Assembly (NCBI RefSeq): GCF_003449015.1
Contig: NZ_QRGD01000005.1
Location: 248,001 to 312,000 of the forward strand
DNA: 64,000 bases
Direction: 5' to 3'
Origin: Aureibaculum luteum
GTDB taxonomy: Bacteria > Bacteroidota > Bacteroidia > Flavobacteriales > Flavobacteriaceae
The notes below the pieces were generated by a model that worked only from the letters and a program-made list of their open reading frames with translations, was not told the origin of the DNA and did no database searches. Below are positions 1 to 9,657 of the stretch, one piece after another. A program made the position numbers and the translations under genes. Each line of letters begins with the position of its first letter. Within the stretch, counting starts at the first letter, position 1.

Positions 1-864
1 CAAAGGCGTGCAAAATTCTTCAAGTGTTTTTGTACTCGTATTAAATCTATAGATTTTACCTGAATTTGATTCTGACCAATAGGCGTTATAACTATTTTCA
101 CTCATTATTAAGATGCTATTTTTATATAAGTTAACGCTTTCATCTTCAACCGTTACTGTTTCTGCTATTGAATAATCAGCATTTAATTTAACAAACGAAG
201 CTTTTTCTGTTCGTTTTTCAGTGGCAATCCAAATAACATCATCTGCATCTCTTACAATACCTGAAATAGTTTCACTAAATTCTTGAAGCACCGAGATTTC
301 TTTAGAAAGAATATCCATTGCTTTTAGCTCATTACCATCAGCAATTAAAACATTGTTATTATCTAATAATAAAGCGGAATTACTTGGCAACATGTCTTCA
401 GAAATATCGTCAATGGCTTCACTTATACCCGTATTCATATCTACATGAGCTAAAAGGTATTTTTTACGCCTTCCACTACCTGAAGATCCTACAACCACTC
501 CTTTATCTTCTGAATACATTAAAAGATTACTTGGGTTATCCATTTCAGAAGTCGCTACAACTCGTTCTTCCTGTAATGTTTCTTCATTGAGTTGGGTTAT
601 AAAATTGGGTCCGCTTTGATTAACCAGATAGAGCTTATCATTAAAATTATGCATAGACAAAGCATCTCCATTTAATGATGTATACACATCTGGGGTATAA
701 ACATATGCAGTATCCAAATGTTCAAGAGAAGTTTTACCCGTTTCAAATGTTAATATGTACGTATTATCATAAGTTGGTATAACCAATGGGGCATCAGAAT
801 CTTCGGTACACGAAAACATAGTTAAAGCAAATAGAATTGCTGTGAAAATTGATAGTTTTTTCAT
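1..864 (-). CDS. BtuG-like surface lipoprotein, probable vitamin B12 binding (3' end cut by window edge)
   Basis: The reading frame is open from ATG at 864 to the window edge (288 codons seen), so the C-terminus is missing. Residues 1-19 form a lipoprotein signal ending in the lipobox TMFSC, which predicts a membrane-anchored lipoprotein. The rest consists of short beta-rich repeats such as NAYWSESNSGKIYRFNTST and GIVRDADDVIWIATEKR, typical of YncE/DUF5074-type beta-propellers. The gene lies directly behind a cobalamin riboswitch on the same strand. In Bacteroidota, BtuG is a surface beta-propeller lipoprotein that binds B12 very tightly and hands it to the TonB receptor BtuB, usually encoded beside it. 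The BtuG call rests on fold and riboswitch, not on residue-level identity. BtuB would be expected to the left of the window. Confidence 0.72.
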   Translation of the reverse strand, partial: MKKLSIFTAILFALTMFSCTEDSDAPLVIPTYDNTYILTFETGKTSLEHLDTAYVYTPDVYTSLNGDALSMHNFNDKLYLVNQSGPNFITQLNEETLQEERVVATSEMDNPSNLLMYSEDKGVVVGSSGSGRRKKYLLAHVDMNTGISEAIDDISEDMLPSNSALLLDNNNVLIADGNELKAMDILSKEISVLQEFSETISGIVRDADDVIWIATEKRTEKASFVKLNADYSIAETVTVEDESVNLYKNSILIMSENSYNAYWSESNSGKIYRFNTSTKTLEEFCTPL

Positions 865-993
865 TATATATATTTAAAAAGTTACTAAGTCAGGCAGCCT
901 TATAGTCAATTATAACTAGTAATAGTATGATTAATAAAAGGTGCTTCAAATTGTATTTTTACTCTTTATCCGAAAGTAGAAAATACTGAATGT

Positions 994-1187
994 AGTTTTG
1001 GCAGGTCTCCTGGCTCGCGTCTTGTTAAAACCTTCCCGTGTAAACAGTGGTGTAAGAATATAACAAGCATCTCTATATTAAGACGAAGCTTACAGTTGCG
1101 GGTACAGCTCAGGATTTTTCTTAAAATAAATCACCTGATTCCCTATTAATTTCGTTTTTATTATTACTAAAAATAAAAACCAAAACT
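994..1187 (-). promoter_or_regulatory. Cobalamin (B12) riboswitch
   Basis: Read on the minus strand, the element contains the hallmarks of the cobalamin aptamer: GTACCCGCAACTGTAAGC, then CCACTG, GGGAAGG and, near the 3' end, AGCCAGGAGACCTGCC, the conserved B12 box. The two ends pair: AGTTTTGG (1180-1187) with CCAAAACT (994-1001), giving the P1 helix. The 3' end lies about 130 nt before the ATG of the BtuG-like lipoprotein gene, in the same orientation. Repression of that gene by adenosyl- or other cobalamins is expected from known riboswitches of this class. It points away from the methyltransferase at 1626 and cannot control it. Confidence 0.95.
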
Positions 1188-1495
1188 GAGCAACAAAGGT
1201 ACTTCGTTTTGTGTTTTTAGACTACTATATTTTGAAGAAATTTCATTAAAAAAAGGACATTATTTGATGCCGTTTTTAGGGAACTGTGAATGTGTAAGTT
1301 AGTAACTTAATTATAGGAATAAAAAGAGAAAATTTAAGTTTCAGCTATAAAAGAAAATCATTACTTATTACATTATTTTTTTGCAAAACATTAAACTTCT
1401 ATATTTTCTAGCCAACGAGAACACCTCATAATAACTGCTTCTTTTTTTTACTCATTAAGGCTAACAAAAACCCTAATCTACTGACTATCTGATAC

Positions 1496-1503
1496 TAAAT
1501 TTG
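1496..1503 (+). promoter_or_regulatory. Candidate -7 box of methyltransferase promoter
   Basis: TAAATTTG matches the Bacteroidota -7 consensus TAnnTTTG and sits about 120 bp before the methyltransferase start. No convincing -33 TTTG is visible upstream. Apart from this box and the inverted repeat at 1537-1555, I see nothing else in the AT-rich stretch 1188-1625. Confidence 0.4.
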
Positions 1504-1536
1504 CACTTCTCAAGTTTTTGAACTAACTTACAATGC

Positions 1537-1555
1537 ACCAATATACCATATTGGT
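1537..1555. promoter_or_regulatory. Perfect inverted repeat upstream of methyltransferase
   Basis: ACCAATAT and ATATTGGT are perfect 8-bp arms around a 3-nt centre (ACC). The site lies downstream of the candidate -7 box and 70 bp before the methyltransferase ATG, a position that suits a repressor operator or a leader hairpin. No poly-T tract follows, so it is not an intrinsic terminator. Confidence 0.4.
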
Positions 1556-1625
1556 AGACTAAGACTATCGCAATTAGATCATTTAATATAAGTATTGAGA
1601 ACTTCTATCTTTAAGCCAAATCTTT

Positions 1626-2408
1626 ATGAAAAAATCTGAAATACAAGGCGAACTTTGGGGTAAATCACCAAACGGTTGGGCAGAAATTCAAGAGCCGCTA
1701 CACAAACCCTTTTGGGAAGCCATGCTCAATGCTACAAAAGTGGGCACAGGCACTAGCCTATTAGATGTAGGTTGTGGTTCTGGTTGGTCATGTGTGTTGG
1801 CTAATGAACGAGGAGCGGATGTTCATGGAATAGACGTCGCTGAAGGATTACTTTCTTTCGCAATGCAACATGTACCTGAAGCAGATTTCAAGCTTGCAGA
1901 TATCGAAAACCTACCGTATGAAGATAATATGTTCGACGTTGTTTTTGCTGCCAATTCATTACAGTATTCTGAAGATCGGATAGCAGCGTTAAAAGAACTT
2001 AAAAGAGTATGTAAACCCAATGGATGGATTATTGCTGGACTTTTTGGTGAACCTGAAAAAGTAGATTATCGAGTTGTCTTTAAAGCTGTGAAAGACACTA
2101 TGCCTGGACCGCCAAAAGGAGGTGGACCGTTTGAGCTTTCTATGCCTGGAAAGCTAGAGTCTCTTTTTAAGGTAGCAGGCCTAACGAATATTGAATCTGG
2201 AGAAGTAAACTGTCCCTTTGCATATGAAAATTTTGAATCGTTCTGGTATGGAAACATATCGGCAGGGCCATTTCAAGGAATGTTGCAAACGGTAAGTGAA
2301 AGCAAGTTAAAAGAAGCCGTCAAAGAAGCTGTAAATTGTTTCAGTCAAGACGATGGACGTATTATTATTCCTCAGAATAGCTTTAAATATGTAATGGCAA
2401 CTTTGTAA
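1626..2408 (+). CDS. Class I SAM-dependent methyltransferase
   Basis: A 260-residue soluble protein with the Rossmann SAM-binding glycine loop LLDVGCGSG (residues 45-53), an acidic residue at the end of the second strand (GIDVAEG), motif II region DIENLPYEDNMFDVV and the post-motif helix LKELKRVCKPNGWII, all typical of UbiE/Methyltransf_11-like enzymes. There is no signal peptide or membrane segment. The substrate cannot be deduced. It is monocistronic: a cobalamin riboswitch pointing the other way lies upstream and a strong bidirectional terminator lies downstream. It may be controlled by the inverted repeat at 1537-1555. Fold assignment is secure; the biological role is unknown. Confidence 0.85.
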   Translation: MKKSEIQGELWGKSPNGWAEIQEPLHKPFWEAMLNATKVGTGTSLLDVGCGSGWSCVLANERGADVHGIDVAEGLLSFAMQHVPEADFKLADIENLPYEDNMFDVVFAANSLQYSEDRIAALKELKRVCKPNGWIIAGLFGEPEKVDYRVVFKAVKDTMPGPPKGGGPFELSMPGKLESLFKVAGLTNIESGEVNCPFAYENFESFWYGNISAGPFQGMLQTVSESKLKEAVKEAVNCFSQDDGRIIIPQNSFKYVMATL

Positions 2409-2421
2409 CTAAAAAATAAAA

Positions 2422-2467
2422 AAAATAGTTTGCCGTTTATTGTAACCAATAGACCGCAAACTATTTT
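2422..2467. terminator. Bidirectional intrinsic terminator
   Basis: Arms AAAATAGTTTGC (2422-2433) and GCAAACTATTTT (2456-2467) are perfectly complementary and flanked by A-rich and T-rich tracts. It sits between the convergent methyltransferase and PPi-PEPCK genes and can serve both. Confidence 0.8.
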
Positions 2468-2498
2468 AATTTTAAACTATTCATTTATCAATAAAAGT

Positions 2499-5400
2499 CT
2501 ATTTTCTGAATAATGGATCTGCTCCAATAGTACCCACTAAGCTTTTTAGGTAGTCAGCTGAGCTCACCTCTTTAAGTGAGTTTTCGACTTTATGAAATTG
2601 CGTATTTAAATCCAATTCAGCAACCAGTAATGCATTGTTACTTTTTGCAATAAAACTTTCTAAATAGTCTTTTTGTTTTGTATAAAATTGGATATCCTTT
2701 TGTTGTTTGATTTTTAACCTTTCTTTATACCAATCACTATTGATGATATAATCTCTTTCAAAATAACCTCTCAACTCAGGATCACTCATCTCCTTACCTT
2801 CATAATGCCCATATGCCATCATATGTAATACTATTTTTAATGGCGGTATGGCAGATGCTATACTTCCATCTTCAAAATAGCGAATGGCTACTTTTTGTTG
2901 GGCCTCAACAATATTTGCAATACCATCTACATAATCTTCCAACCCTTGTAATTCAGGTTTTAACATCTTTTCATTAAATACAGCATTGGGTTCATCAAAC
3001 AATCGATTTAAACATCGTAAAGAAAACATACTCGTAATACGGTATCCTAACCTACTTGCCAATACTTTTTTACCATTATGCTCAAAATCTTCTAACTTTT
3101 CTAATGATCCATTTGCTATCAACGCTTTTGGATCCCTATCTTCAGGGACCAATCGTGCCCAAATTTCTGGGATTAACAAGCTAATATCATGGTCTACTTT
3201 ATTATCACCACCTACATAACCTGCAGCCGTACTAAATGCATTAGACTCCGTTAAAATATGAGATAATAAGGCATTGTTTAAGTCCGTTGTTGGCGTTAAC
3301 ATATTAAAGGGCCCTTTGGTTAAGGCTCCTTCGGAACCTGCACCTGTAGTAGAAGGAGACTTACCTGTTAAACTACAAATAAAATCCATGAATAACTCAG
3401 GCGTTTCCTGGTAATGAATTGGGTTATAAACTGCCAATGGCCGTATACCCGCTTTTTTATCTACAGGGTTATTTCTTCTTCCTGGTAATACCGCATTTAC
3501 GACATTAATTACAGGATCTTCTGATTTTATTTTTCGGCATAAACGAACACCTATTTCACCTAAATAACTTGCTTCCGTTTCATTGAAAAATATATTAGGC
3601 TCTAAATAACGTGGATTTTTAGTGGGCTCACCATCAACTATTCTAGTATGTGATGGTAGAGCAAAATATTCCTCCTCATTTGCACTCGTTACAACACTTA
3701 TAATTAGATCTTTTACCGGCTGTGTATATTTATCAAAATTGATGGTATCTTCATAAATTTCTACCGCATCTTTTTTCGTTAATAATTCGTAATTAGTTAA
3801 AAACACACCATCTGCAACCAAATCACGTTCAGCACCTTCGTCATATCCCCGTATAATTGCTTCATCAGGTCTTTGAAATAAGTGGGATTCACAATTGGCA
3901 ACTACTTTTAAACTTTTATTTGGATAAAGCGGATTTAAATCTTTAAACTGATTACGTGGTAACGTGATGGAAGCTGAAATATCATCTTCCATTTGAATTT
4001 TTGTTGACGCGGAAAAATCAGATCTTAATTTATTTAACATCCAAATCCCTTCTTGGTTAAATCCAATTCGGACGTAACTACCAACTACCTTATTATTGAA
4101 ATACCATAACCCAGTTCCTTTTTGCCCGTTTATAATTTGAACCGACATACAATCTTTCCAATTCAACCGCTCGTGATCTTGTCGATATAGCCTTTTTACA
4201 AATAAGACCAAAGACCTGATATGAACGGGAATAGTAGTAACAAATTCATTATATGCATCACTATTGTTTTTTGAGGGTGACAATAACTTTACAGCAGATC
4301 CTAAGGTTCTTCCTTTATCTAAAAAGGACCGTGAAGGTGGTAAGGTAGGATCGTAATTTTTCCAACGCTTTGAATAATTAAATTCAATAATTTCATCAGC
4401 CTTTTTAAAGTCCTCGTCAATATCAATAATGTTAAACGAATTATAAGTAATGGCGTTTAGCATAGATTTTGAAATCTCTGATTTTCCACCACCAGAAACG
4501 GTACAAGGCTTGTGACAAAATACACCTTCAGGTGAGGTGTTAACGATTCGCCACAAAGAAATCGCTTGATGTTTTTCTAATCTAAATTTATTACCTGTTG
4601 GATGTATATATGTTTTTACCGGTGATAAAATCAGTTTTTGTTTAGTATTATTATAGGTCCAAGTAATGCTATTGGTATTTGTATTGATATAGGCATCTTC
4701 AGGGATATAAACCAGGTTTGGATATTTCTTATCGATTGCATAATTTGAAGGTTGAATATCAATTCTGTCTCCCAATAAAGCTTTAACATCTTCAAAACTG
4801 AAGCTGTTACCAAATTTGGAATTAAACTTATTACCATCAACAATATCACCCATAACACCTCTAGGGAATGCAATGGCACCACCTGAATGCTCTTCTTCAA
4901 CTAAACCAAATAGGTTTGCAGAATAGCTGATTTGAGTTTTAATTTCTTTTTTAGAATATCCAAAATAATTGTCTGCAATAAGGGTGACTACAACTCCCCT
5001 ATCATCTCTACAAGTTATTTTAAAAGCCCCTCCATCATTGTACAATTCATTTTCATTTTCCCAGCACATTCCGTCATTTCTTTGACGTTCAGTAGCATTA
5101 TCAAAATGAGGCAATCCAACACCTTTTTTCTTAAGGAGTTTTAATTGCGGTGCTAGAATAACACAACCTGTATGTCCTGTCCAATGCTCTGTATCTAATG
5201 CAGCATCATTATGTGCTAAATTTGGATCTCCTGCATTACCGAAAATAGTTTCCACAAAATCTAAATTACTAACCAAGCTTCCTGGAGCAAAAAAGCGAAC
5301 CTCTAAACTCTTTTTTGATATAACACCTTTAACTTCTGGACAAACCACAGGTCTCATTAAAAACGAAACCATTAATTTGGCCTTTTCGTCTTGATTAGCA

Positions 5401-5978
5401 GTAAATGGTAATACTTTTAATTTGTCTGAAGGATTAAATGCTGCATTCAAAAAATGCTTAAATACAATTTTTGGTACTTCTTGCTTATCTAATGGAACTG
5501 GTAATGGCCCTTCTACAATATGAAAAGTACCTTTAGTTGTTCGTTTATCATTTATTGGATTGTTTAAAATACCTTGTTTAATTCTATACGAAGTGATATC
5601 TTCACTTTTAAATGAGTCTCCATTTGGTGGTAAACTCACTTCTCTAGCATGCCCTTTCTGATTTAAAATCAACGTATCGTTAGGTAAATGTATAGAGGCC
5701 CCTTCTAATTCTTCCGCCAAATAATCATTTAAAAAGTTTTGAATTCTAGCATCTGCAGGAGCCAAATGATCTGAAAGTAATCTAGATTTTTCACGAAAAT
5801 TTTGGATCAAACCATTCGTTAATTTTTGAAATTTCGGATTGCATAACTTATCTACAGAATTCTCATCATCATGATAAATAGGTTGACCAAGAGCTGATAA
5901 TTGTAGATTTATATATTGTATCGTATCTTTCCTACTCTGTTTAATTTGATCTTGATTCGATTGGCTTTCCCTACTCAT
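2499..5978 (-). CDS. PPi-type phosphoenolpyruvate carboxykinase
   Basis: A soluble protein of 1159 residues without signal peptide or membrane segments. It has a P-loop-like SGGGKSEISKS (from residue 495) in the place of the PEPCK kinase-1 motif, and blocks such as GHTGCVILAPQ, IADNYFGYSKKE, GKSPSTTGAGSEGALTKGPF (near residues 870-890) and a C-terminus with SLVGTIGADP. From memory these blocks and the length match the 130-kDa pyrophosphate-dependent PEPCKs of Propionibacterium freudenreichii and Entamoeba, a family unlike the ATP- and GTP-dependent enzymes. The known reaction is oxaloacetate + PPi to PEP + Pi + CO2, reversible, linking glycolysis and the TCA cycle while using PPi instead of a nucleotide. 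The gene stands alone and faces the methyltransferase. Many pipelines would call it hypothetical. Whether a classical ATP-PEPCK also exists lies outside this window. Confidence 0.85.
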   Translation of the reverse strand: MSRESQSNQDQIKQSRKDTIQYINLQLSALGQPIYHDDENSVDKLCNPKFQKLTNGLIQNFREKSRLLSDHLAPADARIQNFLNDYLAEELEGASIHLPNDTLILNQKGHAREVSLPPNGDSFKSEDITSYRIKQGILNNPINDKRTTKGTFHIVEGPLPVPLDKQEVPKIVFKHFLNAAFNPSDKLKVLPFTANQDEKAKLMVSFLMRPVVCPEVKGVISKKSLEVRFFAPGSLVSNLDFVETIFGNAGDPNLAHNDAALDTEHWTGHTGCVILAPQLKLLKKKGVGLPHFDNATERQRNDGMCWENENELYNDGGAFKITCRDDRGVVVTLIADNYFGYSKKEIKTQISYSANLFGLVEEEHSGGAIAFPRGVMGDIVDGNKFNSKFGNSFSFEDVKALLGDRIDIQPSNYAIDKKYPNLVYIPEDAYINTNTNSITWTYNNTKQKLILSPVKTYIHPTGNKFRLEKHQAISLWRIVNTSPEGVFCHKPCTVSGGGKSEISKSMLNAITYNSFNIIDIDEDFKKADEIIEFNYSKRWKNYDPTLPPSRSFLDKGRTLGSAVKLLSPSKNNSDAYNEFVTTIPVHIRSLVLFVKRLYRQDHERLNWKDCMSVQIINGQKGTGLWYFNNKVVGSYVRIGFNQEGIWMLNKLRSDFSASTKIQMEDDISASITLPRNQFKDLNPLYPNKSLKVVANCESHLFQRPDEAIIRGYDEGAERDLVADGVFLTNYELLTKKDAVEIYEDTINFDKYTQPVKDLIISVVTSANEEEYFALPSHTRIVDGEPTKNPRYLEPNIFFNETEASYLGEIGVRLCRKIKSEDPVINVVNAVLPGRRNNPVDKKAGIRPLAVYNPIHYQETPELFMDFICSLTGKSPSTTGAGSEGALTKGPFNMLTPTTDLNNALLSHILTESNAFSTAAGYVGGDNKVDHDISLLIPEIWARLVPEDRDPKALIANGSLEKLEDFEHNGKKVLASRLGYRITSMFSLRCLNRLFDEPNAVFNEKMLKPELQGLEDYVDGIANIVEAQQKVAIRYFEDGSIASAIPPLKIVLHMMAYGHYEGKEMSDPELRGYFERDYIINSDWYKERLKIKQQKDIQFYTKQKDYLESFIAKSNNALLVAELDLNTQFHKVENSLKEVSSADYLKSLVGTIGADPLFRK

Positions 5979-6311
5979 TTTTTTTAAGATTTAAGTTGTG
6001 CATTTTTAGAATAATAAACTAAGAACTTCTATGGCTATAAATATAGTCACTAAAAATTGGTTAACCAATTTTATGTCTTACAAAATTCGAGAAAAAACCT
6101 TAGAACAACTTCTGAAAAGAAAACATATTATATAATATGTTTATTTTCAAACAAGTTTATAAAAATTGAATAATTATTAAAGAATAGTTACGTATAAAAT
6201 AGTCAACGCTACTTTATTTCTTGTCATATAATGTGAACAGAGTGGATTAGAAATATCAAAAAACCTAGAATATCAATAAAAAGTAAAAAACAATATATTT
6301 ACACTATGAAT
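5979..6311. other. AT-rich intergenic region upstream of PPi-PEPCK
   Basis: A 333-bp AT-rich stretch that must carry the PPi-PEPCK promoter on the minus strand. I see no ORF with coding character, no clear -7/-33 pair and no strong hairpin. It is followed on the right by the first priA-derived repeat. Confidence 0.5.
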
Positions 6312-6351
6312 TAATAATTATCCAATCTTAATTAAACCGTATCGGTCTATA
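6312..6351 (-). pseudogene. priA 3'-end remnant 1 (last ~40 bp)
   Basis: Plus-strand sequence starting taataattatccaa and ending ccgtatcggtctata matches the last 41 bp of intact priA (13731-13771), with one deletion and two or three mismatches by eye. On the minus strand it still reads TATAGACCGATACGGTTTAA, the codons for YRPIRF. It lies between PPi-PEPCK and the 3' end of the type IX substrate gene and is the leftmost of five copies of this sequence. Confidence 0.8.
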
Positions 6352-6368
6352 GTAGAATAAGACCTCTA

Positions 6369-9300
6369 CTATTTCAATAAAGCAAAATTTCCAGATTTTA
6401 CAGTTCCATCACTAAAAACAAGTTTAAACCAATAATCGTCAGGCGGTTGTAATTTACCGTTATAAAAACCATCCCAATAATAATTTGTATTATTAAGTTG
6501 CTTTAGTAGTTTACCGAATCTATTAAAAATATGTAACGTATAATTTTGATTTATATCTCCATCTAGTTGCCAAGTATCATTTATACCATCGTTGTTTGGA
6601 CTGAAAAACTTTGGAGCATCTATGATAGTAATTTTTTCCGTCAAAAAACCACAACCTTTAACATCTTGCACATAAACAGTATAATTACCACCCAACAAAT
6701 CACTAAATCTATTATCTGTTTGGTAGGTTATATTATCTAAAGAATATTCAAAATCTCCATCACCAGAAACCATCACTTCAATATAATTATCGCCAAAACC
6801 GCCATAATTAATAGTTTCAATTTTGGGCAACGTAGAGCGCACAAAATTAAAAGAAAATGAATTTTGACATAATATTCCATTCTCTAATCGACTTACTGAA
6901 ATGGTATAACTACCTTCTTTTATGAGATCAACATCTTCTGAAGTTGATATCACTGTTCCGTCTTCATATGTCCATTTATAAACATCAAAGTTTGAGTCTA
7001 TTGATATGGGTAGTGATGGTTCTAAGTCACATAAAAAATAATCTTTTTCCAAATCAATTTCAGGTAATTCATTTACAATCAATCTAAAACTAGTTTCTGA
7101 ATAGCATCGATTATTTAATTCGTTTTCTACTTTAACATTAATAAGTTGGTTTTTTACAACTGTATTTTTATAGTTTCTCGGTAAAGGACTGGGTAAGGCA
7201 TTACCCGATTCATTAGAATAAGAAATTTTTAACCCTTGTTGATTACCTATTATATTAAACTCCAAAGTAGATGTGTCAAAATGGGCAAAACCATTGCCTT
7301 CATCACAAGCAAATAAATTAGCTAGTTGATTAATTTGAGGTTGCTCTGAAGTTTTTAAACTTAAATTGGTCTCCGTATAACATTTTGATTCCGAATTTGT
7401 AACTCTTACAATTATAATCTCTTGATTAGGCGAACTATTGGTATAAGGATTAGGTAATGGGCTTGGTAACAGATTACCTCCGCTATCAAAATAAGATACT
7501 TCCATTCCAGTTTGATTTCCTAAAACAGTTGCTTCAATATCAGAGGTGTCAAAATACTCTGAAACACCGTCTTTGTTATCATCGCATCCAACTAAATCAC
7601 TTAGAGTATTTGCAACCGGCGGACTATTTACGCCGATATCGAATTTAGTTTCATTATAACAATTTGTTATTGTATTTGTAACTCTTGCAGTAATAATTTC
7701 TTTGTTTATTATGGCATTTGAGTAATTTGACAATTCAGAATTTGGAATTAAACTTCCGCTCTGATTATAATAAATTACTGAAACATTGGTTTGACTACCC
7801 AAAATCTCATCGTTTAAAGCAGTTAAATCGAAACTTGCAAAACCATTGTTTCCGCTATTACATAAATAGGTATTATCTATTGTATTGGCCTCTGGTAATG
7901 GTTGCACAATTAAATCGAATGAAGTTTCTGAATAGCAACATAAAATAGCGTCATGTGCAACACGAACTGTTATTGTTTCCCTATCTTTTATCAAATTAGT
8001 TAAATGGGTAGGTAAAGGGTTTGTTAACTCTTTTCCGCTTCCATCAAAATAGGTTATTACTTTATCTGTTTGCCCGCCCAATACTTGAGATTCTATATTG
8101 GCAGTACTAAATGTAGTTGAAATTCCGGTACCAAATACGTCTTCACAAGCATAGATATTACTTATTGCATAGGCATTTGGTGGCTCAACTACATCTATTT
8201 TTTCCTCAATTACATAAACATTACTACTATTATCTGTAACAGTCGCAGTTACAGTATATTCACCGTCAACAGAAAAATCGTGCGTAGGAGAAAGATCGTT
8301 TGAAACATTCGATGCTCCAGATGCTGTATCTCCAAAATTCCACACAACGGTTGCTATATCTACAACATTTGTCAAACTAAATTCTTTTAAAAACTCAGAA
8401 CAAATGTTGGTGATATTCATATTATAAGGAATGGCTACGTTGTTGCTTTTACCAGTAACATTAATATAGAAGTTCGCATCTGGGTATCCAAAATCAGCAG
8501 TAGAAACATACTCATCAGGAGGGCTTCCATTCACGCAACCTCTTTGCCAAGATTCACTATTGTCTTTAGCAGAGCCTGCGATAAAAGCCACCCCATCTCC
8601 ATAAATTATCCCCTTATGTACTTCAACTAAAATTCTTTCAACACCTGCAGGAATTACTACTGGAGCATCAAAATCCACCTGAATAATTTGAGAATTACGA
8701 TTTATATTAGGGTTAAGACGTTGGTATTGACTACTACCTATCAAATCTGCTTCAGAAAAAGAGGCCGGAAAGTTACTGTCTATTTTATAAATATTAAAAC
8801 TTATCTCTGGTAAATAACCTGTTTTATTAATACCAACTTGCCCTGAATTAATGGTAAACTCCTCGTTCGTTGATACACCAAAGTCTTCTAAATCAAAAGT
8901 CCTCGCCCAGTATATATAACTTGATTTACATGAATATATATTCGTTTCTATAATATCATAACAAACATTATGAGACAACCTAGTGGTTGAACCCGAACTT
9001 TGTGTGTCCAGTAATTCCCCTGTCACATTTATGAAAAAATTTGCATTCGGAACAGGTAAATTAAGGCTTTCTGTAGGAGTATATGTATAAAGTTCTCGAC
9101 AACCTTGAAACCAAGAAATGTCATTGTCTTGTGCAGTACCAGCAATAAGGACTTTCTTGTAATCAGAATTATAAATATCGTCATATTGAGTAACTTCAAC
9201 TAAAATTCTTTCAACTCCAGCCGGAACAACAATGGGCGTACTAAAATCGATTTGAACAATTTCAGGAGAATCTCCTATAGCGGGAGCTAAAACCAAATTT

Positions 9301-9641
9301 CCGTAACTAAGTGTATTAAGAGTAGTATTAGGGAAATTTGAATCGATGCTATAAATATTAAACACTAACTTAGCACCTTCATAGGAATTACTAATAGCTA
9401 TTTGCCCAGATTTAATAATGAATTGATCAGTTGTAGTTATACCAAAATCAGAAAGTGTAAATGTTCTCGCCCAATATTCATCATAATCACAAGAAGGCAT
9501 CCCCGTTTCAATAGGTGTAGTTCCAATATTATGTGTTAAAGTTATTTGGGCATATGAAACAAAATTAAAGCTAAAAAACACAATCGTTAATAGCATTATT
9601 TTAAGTAGCATATTCATTTTTGAATTTAATTTATTACCCAT
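6369..9641 (-). CDS. Type IX secretion substrate with PKD domain and type B (gliding motility-type) C-terminal domain
   Basis: A secreted protein of about 1090 residues. After a signal peptide (cleavage near FNFVSYAQ) come two homologous beta-domains of about 190 residues, each with YWARTF, VPAGVERILVEV and a final FINVTG. Next is a PKD domain (WNFGD...DGEYTVTATVTD), then about four repeats of roughly 90 residues (for example NTIDNTYLCNSGNNGFASFD), and finally a domain with FFSPNNDGINDTWQLDGD that is the type B sorting signal (TIGR04131). It should be exported by the type IX system and anchored at or released from the surface, probably as an adhesin. Start alternatives are ATG 9677 (overlaps the porP stop), 9641 (chosen; 16 nt after the upstream stop) and 9617. 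It forms an operon with the PorP/SprF gene just upstream. Ligand unknown. Confidence 0.88.
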   Translation of the reverse strand: MGNKLNSKMNMLLKIMLLTIVFFSFNFVSYAQITLTHNIGTTPIETGMPSCDYDEYWARTFTLSDFGITTTDQFIIKSGQIAISNSYEGAKLVFNIYSIDSNFPNTTLNTLSYGNLVLAPAIGDSPEIVQIDFSTPIVVPAGVERILVEVTQYDDIYNSDYKKVLIAGTAQDNDISWFQGCRELYTYTPTESLNLPVPNANFFINVTGELLDTQSSGSTTRLSHNVCYDIIETNIYSCKSSYIYWARTFDLEDFGVSTNEEFTINSGQVGINKTGYLPEISFNIYKIDSNFPASFSEADLIGSSQYQRLNPNINRNSQIIQVDFDAPVVIPAGVERILVEVHKGIIYGDGVAFIAGSAKDNSESWQRGCVNGSPPDEYVSTADFGYPDANFYINVTGKSNNVAIPYNMNITNICSEFLKEFSLTNVVDIATVVWNFGDTASGASNVSNDLSPTHDFSVDGEYTVTATVTDNSSNVYVIEEKIDVVEPPNAYAISNIYACEDVFGTGISTTFSTANIESQVLGGQTDKVITYFDGSGKELTNPLPTHLTNLIKDRETITVRVAHDAILCCYSETSFDLIVQPLPEANTIDNTYLCNSGNNGFASFDLTALNDEILGSQTNVSVIYYNQSGSLIPNSELSNYSNAIINKEIITARVTNTITNCYNETKFDIGVNSPPVANTLSDLVGCDDNKDGVSEYFDTSDIEATVLGNQTGMEVSYFDSGGNLLPSPLPNPYTNSSPNQEIIIVRVTNSESKCYTETNLSLKTSEQPQINQLANLFACDEGNGFAHFDTSTLEFNIIGNQQGLKISYSNESGNALPSPLPRNYKNTVVKNQLINVKVENELNNRCYSETSFRLIVNELPEIDLEKDYFLCDLEPSLPISIDSNFDVYKWTYEDGTVISTSEDVDLIKEGSYTISVSRLENGILCQNSFSFNFVRSTLPKIETINYGGFGDNYIEVMVSGDGDFEYSLDNITYQTDNRFSDLLGGNYTVYVQDVKGCGFLTEKITIIDAPKFFSPNNDGINDTWQLDGDINQNYTLHIFNRFGKLLKQLNNTNYYWDGFYNGKLQPPDDYWFKLVFSDGTVKSGNFALLK

Positions 9642-9657
9642 GCTTATATAAATCATT

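Noticed and set aside
318-590. 90-codon plus-strand ORF near the window start
   Set aside because: It lies opposite the BtuG-like lipoprotein frame, which is open to the window edge and has a signal peptide and riboswitch.
994-1187. Riboswitch as a regulator of the methyltransferase at 1626
   Set aside because: The aptamer is on the opposite strand and transcribed away from that gene.
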